Source of the DNA: Micromonospora purpureochromogenes
GTDB lineage: Bacteria; Actinomycetota; Actinomycetes; Mycobacteriales; Micromonosporaceae
Assembly (NCBI RefSeq): GCF_900091515.1
Contig: NZ_LT607410.1
Span: 1,426,001-1,490,000 of the forward strand
DNA: 64,000 nt
Direction of reading: 5' to 3'
Shown here: in pieces, positions 43,226 to 52,662 of the stretch
How positions within the stretch are numbered: the first letter of the stretch is position 1
How the letters are laid out: every line of letters begins with the position of its first letter
Translations under genes and position numbers: made by a program
The notes under the pieces: model-generated
Told to the model about the DNA's origin: nothing
Seen by the model: only the letters and a program-made list of their open reading frames with translations
Databases searched by the model: none

Positions 43226-44156
43226 TCAGTTGACGCCGGCGGCGGCGCAGAGCTTGGCGTACTCCCCGGAGCAGACCTCGTCCTTGGTGACGAAGCCGTC
43301 GGCGATCACATCCTTGACGTCATCGGCGTAGATGGCCTCGGGGGTGAGCAGGATGGCGTCCACGGCGCGGTCGCTCTCCGGATCCCGGACCGTCTGGCCG
43401 GTCTCCTTGCGCTCCCCGTTGGCCAGCGCGATGGCCAGGTCGGCGGCGGCCTTCGCCTCGTCCTTGATCGCCTTGTAGACGGTCATGCACTGGTCGCCGG
43501 CGAGGATGTTGCGCAGCCCCTGGGCGGTGGCGTCCTGGCCGGTCACCGGGATCCTGCCGTTGAGCTTGTTCTTCTTCAACACCGAGATGGCCGCGTTGCC
43601 GAGGCCGTCGTTGGCCGCGAGGACGCCGTCGATCCGGCCCTCGGTCTGGGTGAGCATCTGCTCGAAGATGACCCCGGCCTGGGCGTTGTTCCAGTCGGGT
43701 ACCCACTGGTCCGGGCCCTTGCGGAACTCCTCGGCGTCGAACTTCGGCTTGAGGATCGAGTCGTAGCCGCTCTTGAACAGGGTGGCGTTGTTGTCCGTCG
43801 GTGAACCGTTGAGGAAGGCGACGACCGGCTTCCGGGCGCCCTTCTCGGTCAGGCACTTCGCCAGGCCCTGGCCCTGCAGCTTGCCCACCGCCTCGTTGTC
43901 GAAGCTGACGTAGTACTGCGCCGAGCCGCCGAGGGTGAGCCGGTCGTAGTCGATGGTGGCGATGCCCTGCGACCGCGCCTTCTCCAGCACCGCCTTGCCG
44001 GTGCCCGAATCAAGATTGACGATCATCAGGACCGTCGCCCCATTGGTGATCATCTGCTCGGCGATGTTGGAGAACTGGCTCTTGTCACCCTGTGCGTTCT
44101 GGATGTCGGAGTCGATTCCGGCGGCGTCGAACGCCTCCTCGAGGAACCTGCGGTCC
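43226..44156 (-). pseudogene. xylF: 3' part of interrupted xylF-like binding protein gene
   Basis: Encodes the C-terminal 307 residues (plus one target-duplication copy) of a XylF-type periplasmic sugar-binding lipoprotein: 'VSFDNEAVGKLQGQGLAKCL', 'FLNGSPTDNNATLFKSGYDS' and 'VLAANDGLGNAAISVL' match XylF. The 5' end is cut at 44156 by the insertion sequence. The frame stays open into the element up to 44407, but that product would lack the signal peptide. Removing the element and one copy of the 10-bp duplication restores a continuous 365-residue frame. Confidence 0.92.
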
Positions 44157-45491
44157 CAGGGCCCCGGCAAAGTCGTCAGGTGATGCCGAGTAGGGCCAGT
44201 GGTCGGTTGCTGTCGCGGGCGTGGTGGCGGTTGCCGGCGGCGATGTTGGTGACGCCGGCCTGGCGTAGGGCGCCGATGGCGGCGTTGCGTAGGGCTGCCA
44301 TGACCTGGGGTCCGGTGCCGGTACGGATCTGGGATCGGTCTTCGTCGTAGGTCACGTCGCGGACCCAGTGGACTCTGTTCTCGATCGACCAGTGACCGCG
44401 GATCCACGAGGCGAGCTGCGCCGGCCTGGCCTGGTGAACGAGCAGGTCGGTGATCGCGTAGACGGTCTCGGTGGTGAAGCGTTTCGGCTGGTCGAGCCGG
44501 CGTCGACGCCGTCGGATCTGCAACGCCTGGGCGGCGTGGGGAAAATCGATCCCGGTGGAGACGGACAGGATCTTCAGGGTGCGGATCTCCCGGCGGCCAT
44601 GGCCGCGGCAGGTGTCACGGTCGGCGTCAGGCACGGCCCGCCAGGGCAGAGCGGCCAACTGGTGGTGCAGGCTGGGCTGGTTGCCCTTCACCGTGAGGAT
44701 CCAGTGGGCGCCGCGCTCGGCGAGGTAGGCGACGTGCTCACGTTGGCAATGCAACGCGTCGGCGGTCACGACCACGCCGTGCAGGTCTGGGATCTGGTCG
44801 AGCAGGGGTGCGAAGCGGGTGATTTCGTTGGTCTTACCGTTGACGTCGGTGCTGGCCAGCACGACACCACTGGCCTGGTCGGCGGCGGCGAGGACGTGCC
44901 GGGCGGTCGTGTCGCCGGTGCGGGAACCGCGGATCGTCTTGCCATCCACGGCGATCGCCCTGCTCGACCCTGCCGGCGCTGCGGGAGTGCATCCGGCCAG
45001 CCAGGTCCCGATCACGACGGCGAGCACCTCGGGGTCCAGGGCCTGCAGCAGTCGGCGGATCATGGCCTCGGACGGCCGGCGGCTTGCGTCGATCCCGAGC
45101 AGGACGGCGGTATCGGCGGGCAGGTCAGCGACCCACTCCCCGATCGCCGTGTAGGAGCGGTAACCGGCCACGACCGCGCAGACCGCCGCGGCGACCACGG
45201 TCACCAGACGGTGCCGTACTCCACGGCGGGCGCGAGGATCGGGCAGATCCGCCAACGCCGTGAGCAGCCCACCCGCACCATCCTCCACAGAGGTCCCGGC
45301 CGGTGCGGTTGACAACGATGAGATCAGCGATGATGGCAACGCGGGCATGACTCACTTCAGATAGATCAACAGGCCTCGAGAACCTCGATGATCTTCCGGA
45401 GCGGTCATGCCCGCCTTGCTACCCACACCCAGGGCGCGTCTGCACCAACCACCTCAAGCCGGACACCCCTCACGACTTTGCCGGAGCCCTG
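44157..45491 (-). mobile_element. ISAs1-family insertion sequence, 1335 bp, inside xylF
   Basis: Ends are 24-bp imperfect terminal inverted repeats (22 of 24 match; both begin CAGGG). They are flanked by a perfect 10-bp direct repeat, CCTGCGGTCC, at 44147-44156 and 45492-45501. One transposase gene fills the element in the same orientation as xylF; its stop codon lies inside the left repeat. Intact ends, an intact transposase and an identical target duplication indicate a recent insertion. Confidence 0.95.
44176..45348 (-). CDS. ISAs1 family transposase
   Basis: A 390-residue DDE transposase with the ISAs1-type N-terminal associated domain ('[20 protein letters not shown]', about 31-50). Acidic catalytic residues lie in '[14 protein letters not shown]', '[17 protein letters not shown]' and '[19 protein letters not shown]'. 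It is full length with no frameshift and should be active. The ATG is preceded by a weak GAAGTGAG. Confidence 0.95.
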   Translation of the reverse strand: MPALPSSLISSLSTAPAGTSVEDGAGGLLTALADLPDPRARRGVRHRLVTVVAAAVCAVVAGYRSYTAIGEWVADLPADTAVLLGIDASRRPSEAMIRRLLQALDPEVLAVVIGTWLAGCTPAAPAGSSRAIAVDGKTIRGSRTGDTTARHVLAAADQASGVVLASTDVNGKTNEITRFAPLLDQIPDLHGVVVTADALHCQREHVAYLAERGAHWILTVKGNQPSLHHQLAALPWRAVPDADRDTCRGHGRREIRTLKILSVSTGIDFPHAAQALQIRRRRRRLDQPKRFTTETVYAITDLLVHQARPAQLASWIRGHWSIENRVHWVRDVTYDEDRSQIRTGTGPQVMAALRNAAIGALRQAGVTNIAAGNRHHARDSNRPLALLGIT

Positions 45492-45668
45492 CCTGCGGTC
45501 CGCGCCCTCCCACCGGGCGGAGGACTTGCTGTCGGGCAGGATCACGCCGATCTTCGGTTTCCTGGCGCCATCGGCCGCGCTGCCGCTGGTGAGCTGGTCG
45601 CCGCAACCGGCCACGCCGTTGCCGGCCAGCAGGCCGACGACGGTGAGTGCGAGGAGGCCCTTGCGCAT
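45492..45668 (-). pseudogene. xylF: 5' part of interrupted xylF-like binding protein gene
   Basis: Encodes the first 59 residues: a lipoprotein signal peptide (MRKGLLALTVVGLLAGNGVA, then lipobox Cys in 'VAGCGDQ') and the start of the mature protein 'KIGVILPDSKSSARWEGADR'. The frame continues out of the gene into the insertion sequence. The ATG has AGGA 9 nt upstream. See the 3' part at 43226-44156. Confidence 0.9.
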
Positions 45669-45718
45669 CTGCACGGGTCCTTTCGGGGTGGGTGGTGGCA
45701 GGCTGTTTTGTTGTGAGC

Positions 45719-45799
45719 GGCAACGTATTGCCACCCGTGTCGGCGGCGCAAGACTGCCAGCTCACGAGTTTGGCGGACCCCCGTAACGATCCCGTAACG
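45719..45799 (-). promoter_or_regulatory. Regulatory region of the xylF-xylG-xylH operon
   Basis: Two candidate sites lie upstream of xylF. A palindrome GGCAA-n4-TTGCC (45719-45732) contains a minus-strand -10-like TACGTT and could be the ROK repressor operator. Farther up, CCCGTAACG occurs twice exactly 11 bp apart (45780-45788 and 45791-45799), giving GTAAC-n6-GTAAC. That is the spacing used by OmpR-type tandem binders such as GlnR, PhoP or MtrA. Confidence 0.45.
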
Positions 45800-45910
45800 C
45801 GGGAAAAGGCGCGATCTCCGCAGCTCCGATCCGCTCTGCCGCTCGACGAGTTTCGGCGTGCAGAATCGTTTCCACACCGGCGCCGTTTCCTTTCCGGCGG
45901 CCGGAACTGA

Positions 45911-46390
45911 TCAGTGGGCGGCGAGGGCGGCGGTGGTGGCGTCGGTCAGCGCGACCAGATCGTCCGGGGCCAGTTGGAGCTGGAGGCCGCGACGGCCGGC
46001 CGAGACGTAGATGGTGTCGTACGCCAGCGCCGAGGAGTCCAGCACCGTGGGCAGCCGCCTGCGCTGGCCGAGCGGGCTGATCCCGCCCCGGACGTAACCG
46101 GTGGCCCGCTCGGCGGCCGCCCGGTCGGCCATCGTCGCCCGCTTGCCGCCGACGGCCGCGGCCAGCGCCTTGAGGTCCAGTTCGCCGGTGACCGGGACGA
46201 CGGCCACCGTCAGCGCCCCGTCCACCTCGGTGACCAGTGACTTGAACACCCGCTCCGGCGGCACCCCGAGCGCCTCGGCGACCAGCGCCCCGTAGTTCGG
46301 CGCGTCAGGGGAGACGTCGTACGGGTGGGTGCTGTGCCGGATCTTCCGCTTCGCCAGCAGCGCCGTCGCCGGAGTGCCCTGTCCCGCCAT
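45911..46390 (-). CDS. ybaK: Cys-tRNA(Pro)/Cys deacylase-like protein (YbaK/EbsC)
   Basis: A 159-residue aminoacyl-tRNA editing protein that hydrolyses mischarged tRNAs such as Cys-tRNA(Pro). Family features include 'RVFKSLVTEVDGALTVAVVP' (about 48-67), 'LDLKALAAAVGGKRATM' and 'GYVRGGISPLGQRRRLPTVL' near residue 105. The ATG at 46390 is chosen over GTG 46399 because TAGCGT (minus strand, 46403-46398) ends 7 nt upstream, a leaderless promoter. Confidence 0.9.
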   Translation of the reverse strand: MAGQGTPATALLAKRKIRHSTHPYDVSPDAPNYGALVAEALGVPPERVFKSLVTEVDGALTVAVVPVTGELDLKALAAAVGGKRATMADRAAAERATGYVRGGISPLGQRRRLPTVLDSSALAYDTIYVSAGRRGLQLQLAPDDLVALTDATTAALAAH

Positions 46391-46418
46391 GCCGGTCACG
46401 CTAACCGGACGCCGGACG

Positions 46419-47606
46419 TCAGCTCGCGACGGGCCGGCAGATCAGCACGGTCGGCGCCCCCGCGACCCGGGTGAGCACCAGGCTCGCCGCCGCGTCGCCG
46501 GCCAGCCTCAGGTCGCGGCGCAGCTTCTCCGGCTCCAGCGCCGAGCCGCGCTTGAGGATCTCCACCCGGCCCACCCGGCGCTCCCGCAGCAGCGCGCGCA
46601 GCCGCTTGAGCGAGAACGGCAGCACGTCGGTGACCTCCAGGCAGCGGGCGAACGGGGTCACGGTCGGGGTGTCCGCGTACAGGTAGGCGATGCTCGGGTC
46701 GGCGATCGTCGCGCCGAGGGTGTCGGCCAGCTCGGCGACCAGGTGCGCGCGGACCACGGCCGGGTCCGGGTCGTACAGGAAGCGGCGGGTCGGACCGACG
46801 GACGCCTCCGTCGCACCCGAGCCGGTGAGCCGGTGCGCGACGTCGCCGCGCAGCACGGTGGCCCGCCGGGGCACCTCGGCCAGCCGGCCGCACCAGAGCG
46901 CCGCCTCGACCAGGTCGCCGTCCGCGCTCACCCACTCCGCCTCGGCGCCCGCCGGGATCAGTGCGTGGTCGATGCCGGGGGCCACCTTCACCACCGTGTA
47001 CGGCACCCGCTCGGCCAGCCGGATGACGAAGTCCCACGGTGGGGAGTAGGCGTTCGGGTCGAAGATCCGCCGGCCGGTGCCCGCCCGGCGTCGTGCCGGG
47101 TCGCAGAACACTCCGTCCACCCGTGTCACGTCGAACGCGGTGGCGTCGCCGCACTCCACGGTGAACTCCTCGGCCAGCCCGGCCGCCTCGGCGTTCGCGG
47201 CGGCCATCGCGGCGGTCACCGGGTCGGCCTCCACCCCGTACACCCGGATGCCGGCGCGGGCGGCGGCGAGCGCGTCGGCGCCGAGGCCGCACCCGAGGTC
47301 GGCGAGGGTGCGCACGCCGGCGGCGCGCAGCCGCGCGGCGCGCCGGTCCGCGACCGGCCGGCGGGTGGCCTGCTCCAGCCCGGCCCGGGTGAAGAACATT
47401 CCGCCGGCCGCCGGCCCGAACTTGCCCACCGCCCGGCGGCGCAGCTCGGCCTGGGTCAGCGCGGACGCGGCCAGCCCGGCCGGCACCCCGGCGGCGCGCA
47501 GCGCGGCGGCCGAGGCCAGCGGGTCGCCGCCGGCCAGCTCGGCCGCCGCGGCGAGCGCGGCCGACCCCTCGGGGGTACGCAGCGCGGCGAGCTGGTCGAT
47601 GTCCAC
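46419..47606 (-). CDS. Class I SAM-dependent methyltransferase with THUMP-like domain
   Basis: A 395-residue protein. After an N-terminal helical region, a Rossmann methyltransferase core shows 'LADLGCGLGADALAAARAGI' (about 100-119) and 'VDGVFCDPARR' (about 162-172, an NPPY-like position). A C-terminal THUMP-like domain includes 'RRVGRVEILKRGSALEPEKL'. Homologues are presumed RNA methyltransferases; the target is unknown. GTG start with GGGAG upstream. Confidence 0.82.
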   Translation of the reverse strand: MDIDQLAALRTPEGSAALAAAAELAGGDPLASAAALRAAGVPAGLAASALTQAELRRRAVGKFGPAAGGMFFTRAGLEQATRRPVADRRAARLRAAGVRTLADLGCGLGADALAAARAGIRVYGVEADPVTAAMAAANAEAAGLAEEFTVECGDATAFDVTRVDGVFCDPARRRAGTGRRIFDPNAYSPPWDFVIRLAERVPYTVVKVAPGIDHALIPAGAEAEWVSADGDLVEAALWCGRLAEVPRRATVLRGDVAHRLTGSGATEASVGPTRRFLYDPDPAVVRAHLVAELADTLGATIADPSIAYLYADTPTVTPFARCLEVTDVLPFSLKRLRALLRERRVGRVEILKRGSALEPEKLRRDLRLAGDAAASLVLTRVAGAPTVLICRPVAS

Positions 47607-47684
47607 GCGCCCATTCTCCCGACCCGCCCCGGGCCGTCCGACCGGCCCCTGCTCCGTCGATCGTGGCCGTTCGGGCGCGACGCG

Positions 47685-47725
47685 CTGGCACTCTCCTTGA
47701 CGGAGTGCTAGCCGAGGAATAACCT
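47685..47725 (+). promoter_or_regulatory. groES-groL promoter with CIRCE element 1
   Basis: CIRCE 1 covers 47685-47711: CTGGCACTC-n9-GAGTGCTAG, close to the HrcA consensus TTAGCACTC-n9-GAGTGCTAA. It overlaps a well-formed promoter: TTGACG at 47697-47702, a 17-nt spacer and TAACCT at 47720-47725. HrcA binding would block RNA polymerase until heat stress. Confidence 0.88.
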
Positions 47726-47729
47726 GCGA

Positions 47730-47756
47730 TTAGCACTCTCACCCCGAGGGTGCCAG
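47730..47756 (+). promoter_or_regulatory. CIRCE element 2 upstream of groES
   Basis: TTAGCACTC-n9-GGGTGCCAG: the left arm is perfect, the right arm has three mismatches. It lies just after the -10 box, so it would sit at the transcription start and inside the leader. Two CIRCE sites upstream of groES are known in Streptomyces. Confidence 0.75.
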
Positions 47757-47899
47757 CTCCCGGGCCATCCGGCGCGGGCGCTGAACGCCAGGCGGACCGG
47801 CACCCGCGACGACGGCCCCGCCCGGTGGCATGTGGCAGATTGACGCTGGTCGGCCCCGGTCGACCGGCAACGAAACCAGTACCCCAGGAGGGTATGCCC

Positions 47900-49919
<2,020 letters not shown>

Positions 49920-49937
49920 CCCAGGGCGTACGCCGAC

Positions 49938-49973
49938 TCAGGGCGCACCGTCTCGCCAGACGGTGCGCCCTGA
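49938..49973 (+). terminator. Terminator after groL
   Basis: A perfect 15-bp stem (TCAGGGCGCACCGTC and its complement) with a 6-nt loop lies 18 nt after the groL stop. A shorter GGGCGTACGCC palindrome precedes it. Confidence 0.8.
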
Positions 49974-50046
49974 CGCGTCCGCGGCGGGCATTACGGAACG
50001 CTGACGTGGTTGGCGGTCGGTCCGGTTGATCGACAACACTGGTCCG

Positions 50047-51756
50047 ATGAGCACCACGCCCCGCGGCCTCGCCGCGCTCGCCGGGATCACGGCCGCCGCC
50101 GTGGCCATCGGTGTCGCCGAGCCGGTCGCGGTCCTGACCGGCCCCCGGTCCGCCCCGCTGATCGCGGTCGGCGGGCTGGTCGTGGACGTCGTACCCGAGC
50201 CGTTGAAGCAGTTCGCCATCACCCTGTTCGGCACGTACGACAAGATCGCCCTGCTGGTCGGGACGGCGCTGCTGCTCGCCGCGTTCGCCGCGCTGCTCGG
50301 GCTGCTGGCGGTCCGCCGGCTGTGGATCGGCCTGACCGGCATCGCGGGCTTCGCCGCCCTCGGCGTGGCCGCCGCCCTCACCCGGGCCGGCGCGGACGCC
50401 GCCGACGCGCTGCCCTCGCTGGTCGGGGCGGGGCTGGGCGGGTTGGTGCTCTGGGCCTTCCTCGCCGGCCCGCTGGAGGTCGACCCGTGGCCCTGGACCC
50501 CGCCGACCCCCCTGCCCGGCCCGTCCACGCCGGCCGCGCCCGACCCGGCCGCCGGTGCGCCGGCCGCGCCCGACCCGGCCGCCGGTGCGCCGGCCGCGCC
50601 CGACCCGGCCGCCGGTGCGGAGGCGGTACCCGGCCCGGATCCGGTGAGCCGCCCACCGGCCGGGTGGGAGCCGTTGGAGACCACCGACCCGGAGTCGCGG
50701 CGCCGGTTCCTGCGCGGGGTCGGCGTGCTGGCCGGCGGGGCCGCCGTGGCCGGGCTGGGCGGGCACTGGCTCGCCGGTCGCCGGGGCGTGTCGGCGGCCC
50801 GCCGGGCGGTCGCGCTGCCCACCCCGTCGGCGGCGGCCCCGGTCGTCCCGGCCGGCGCCGACCTGTCGCTGGCACAGCTCGCCCCGTACGTCACCTCGAA
50901 CACCGGGTTCTACCGGATCGACACCGCCCTGGTGGTGCCGCAGGTCGACCCGGAGACCTGGCGGCTGCGGATCCACGGACGGGTGCGCAACCCGATCGAG
51001 CTGAGCTTCGCCGACCTGCTCGCCCGGCCGATGGTGGAGCGGTACGTGACCCTGGCCTGCGTCTCCAACGAGGTGGGCGGGGACCTGATCGGCAACGCGC
51101 GGTGGTTGGGCGTACCGCTCAAGGAGCTGCTGGACGAGGCGGACCCGGAGGAGGGCGCGGACCAGGTGGTGGGGCGCTCGGTCGACGGCTGGACCTGTGG
51201 CACCCCGACGGCGGTGCTGCGGGACGGGCGGGACGCCCTGCTGGCGGTCGGGATGAACGGCGAGCCGTTGCCGGTCGAGCACGGCTTCCCGGTCCGCATG
51301 GTGGTGCCCGGCCTGTACGGCTACGTCTCGGCGTGCAAGTGGGTGACCGAGCTGGAGCTGACCAGCTTCGCCGACTTCGACGCGTACTGGGTGCCGCGCG
51401 GCTGGTCGGCGCAGGGACCGGTCAAGACGCAGTCCAGGATCGACACGCCCCGCCCGCGCAACCGGCTCACCACCGGCCCGGTGATGGTGGCCGGGGTGGC
51501 CTGGGCCCAGCACCGGGGGATCAGCCGGGTGGAGGTACGCGTCAACGGCGGCCCGTGGCGGGCGGCGACGCTCGCCCCGACGGTGTCGGTGGACACCTGG
51601 GTGCAGTGGTCCTGGCGCTGGGACGCCACCCCGGGCGAGCACACCCTCCAGGTCCGGGCGACCGATGCCACCGGCGAGACGCAGACCGGCCGGGAACAGC
51701 CGGTCGAGCCGGACGGCGCCACCGGCTGGCACACGGTCAAGGTCACCGTCCGCTGA
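50047..51756 (+). CDS. Membrane-fused molybdopterin-dependent oxidase (sulfite oxidase-like)
   Basis: A 569-residue protein. Residues about 5-145 contain three or four transmembrane helices. A Pro/Ala linker follows with a 10-residue unit repeated three times (162-191). A twin-arginine-like segment 'SRRRFLRGVGVLAGG' (about 216-230) comes next, then a SUOX-type catalytic domain with the molybdenum-ligand Cys in 'TLACVSNEVGG' (near 340) and 'HGFPVRMVVPGLYGY'. A C-terminal Mo-co dimerisation-like domain ends it. The enzyme part should face outward. Substrate unknown. The ATG lacks a clear Shine-Dalgarno sequence. Confidence 0.87.
   Translation: MSTTPRGLAALAGITAAAVAIGVAEPVAVLTGPRSAPLIAVGGLVVDVVPEPLKQFAITLFGTYDKIALLVGTALLLAAFAALLGLLAVRRLWIGLTGIAGFAALGVAAALTRAGADAADALPSLVGAGLGGLVLWAFLAGPLEVDPWPWTPPTPLPGPSTPAAPDPAAGAPAAPDPAAGAPAAPDPAAGAEAVPGPDPVSRPPAGWEPLETTDPESRRRFLRGVGVLAGGAAVAGLGGHWLAGRRGVSAARRAVALPTPSAAAPVVPAGADLSLAQLAPYVTSNTGFYRIDTALVVPQVDPETWRLRIHGRVRNPIELSFADLLARPMVERYVTLACVSNEVGGDLIGNARWLGVPLKELLDEADPEEGADQVVGRSVDGWTCGTPTAVLRDGRDALLAVGMNGEPLPVEHGFPVRMVVPGLYGYVSACKWVTELELTSFADFDAYWVPRGWSAQGPVKTQSRIDTPRPRNRLTTGPVMVAGVAWAQHRGISRVEVRVNGGPWRAATLAPTVSVDTWVQWSWRWDATPGEHTLQVRATDATGETQTGREQPVEPDGATGWHTVKVTVR
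50530..50619 (+). repeat. Three perfect 30-bp tandem repeats in the linker of the SUOX-like gene
   Basis: Three identical 30-bp units (50530-50559, 50560-50589, 50590-50619) encode PAAPDPAAGA each. Identity at the DNA level suggests recent slippage expansion; copy number may vary between strains. Confidence 0.9.
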
Positions 51757-51768
51757 CCCGGCCGCGTT

Positions 51769-51805
51769 CGCCGCGTCCCCGGCGTGCCGCACCGGGGACG
51801 CGGCG
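51769..51805 (+). terminator. Terminator after the SUOX-like gene
   Basis: A perfect 14-bp stem (CGCCGCGTCCCCGG and its complement) with a 9-nt loop begins 13 nt after the stop codon. Confidence 0.75.
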
Positions 51806-51815
51806 GTCTGGAGCA

Positions 51816-51890
51816 CTGTCGAGCTGATGTCGTCAACGATTCACGGTAGGGAGGGCGGCCGCTGAGTCGTTGACGACATCAGCTCGACAG
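51816..51890. repeat. Perfect 24-bp inverted repeat, 27-nt spacer
   Basis: Arms 51816-51839 and 51867-51890 (left arm begins CTGTCGAGCTGATGTCGTCA) are exact reverse complements. They lie between the SUOX-like gene and the convergent wbl gene, after a separate terminator. No target duplication or gene is attached. It may be a REP/MITE-like element or the terminator for wbl. Confidence 0.85.
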
Positions 51891-52024
51891 CGTTCGCCGA
51901 CCCCGTCCGGCCGCCGCAGGTCGGCACCGATCCGGGGACTTCGCCCGGCCGTCGCGTCCGCCCCGACACGACGACGCCGCGCCCCGGTGCGGGGTGCGGC
52001 GTCGACGAGGTCTGTGCGGCCGGG

Positions 52025-52408
52025 TCAGGCGACCTTGCGCTGGTCCGGCACGGCGGACTTGTGGGGGCGGCCCAGGCGGGCCTCCAGCCGGGCGACGTCG
52101 ACCCGGGTCTGCCGGCGGTCGGCCAGGTCCTCCCAGCCCAGCGCGAGCAGCCGCAGCCGCTCGGACTCGCTGAAGCCGCCCCAGACGCCGTACGGCTCGC
52201 GCACGGACAGCGCGTGGGCGGCGCACTCGGCCCGGACCGGGCAGGCCCGGCAGACGGCCTTGGCGCCGGACTCGCGGCGCAGCCGTGAGGAGCCACGCTC
52301 GCCGTCGGGGTGGAAGAACTGCGCGCTGTCGCGGCCCCGGCAGGCACCGAGCCGCTGCCAGTCCCACAGGTCGACGATGGGTCCGGGCAGTCTACGTACG
52401 TTCGACAT
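52025..52408 (-). CDS. WhiB-family (Wbl) iron-sulfur regulator
   Basis: A 127-residue Wbl protein. The four cluster cysteines are in 'LGACRGRDSAQFFHP' and 'AVCRACPVRAEC' (C-x2-C-x5-C). The family turn 'YGVWGGFSESER' follows, and a basic C-terminus ends 'RLEARLGRPHKSAVPDQRKV'. It should bind a [4Fe-4S] cluster and a sigma factor. It is divergent from the bldM-like gene, an arrangement also found in Streptomyces. GGAGGAGGGG precedes the ATG. Confidence 0.92.
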   Translation of the reverse strand: MSNVRRLPGPIVDLWDWQRLGACRGRDSAQFFHPDGERGSSRLRRESGAKAVCRACPVRAECAAHALSVREPYGVWGGFSESERLRLLALGWEDLADRRQTRVDVARLEARLGRPHKSAVPDQRKVA

Positions 52409-52527
52409 CAGCACCCCTCCTCCCGCGCGGCACCGCGGAGGTCTCGTTCGCATCCGGTGTCCGGGCGGCGGTCCGCGCAGGCGCACCGTTTCCGGCCTGG
52501 CGTCTCGGTACCCGACCTTTCCCCGAC

Positions 52528-52541
52528 TCACACTTCTGTGA
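52528..52541. promoter_or_regulatory. Palindrome between wbl and bldM-like genes
   Basis: TCACA-CTTC-TGTGA, a perfect 14-bp palindrome with a 4-nt spacer, lies in the 254-nt divergent control region, 120 nt from each start codon. It may bind a dimeric regulator; which one cannot be decided from sequence alone. Confidence 0.4.
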
Positions 52542-52662
52542 TCGAAAACCTCGGACAACTCGCGGCATATGCCCTGGATGTCGGAAAAGTTCGGAGGATT
52601 GCCGGGAACCTCCACCCCGGCCCAGCCGGTCATGGTCTGCTCTCTGCGGAGAGGAGACCACC

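Noticed and set aside
44157..44407. Extension of the xylF 3' fragment frame into the insertion sequence as a new gene start.
   Set aside because: The extra residues are antisense-like Arg/Pro-rich sequence from the transposase gene and supply no signal peptide.
45388..45786. A plus-strand frame across the right end of the insertion sequence.
   Set aside because: It runs antisense to the xylF 5' fragment and its promoter and has no start signal.
50530..50619. Short direct repeats considered as a CRISPR array.
   Set aside because: The 30-bp units are contiguous with no spacers and lie in frame within a coding linker.
51816..51890. The 24-bp inverted repeat considered as terminal repeats of an insertion sequence.
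   Set aside because: Only 27 nt lie between the arms and no flanking target duplication is visible.
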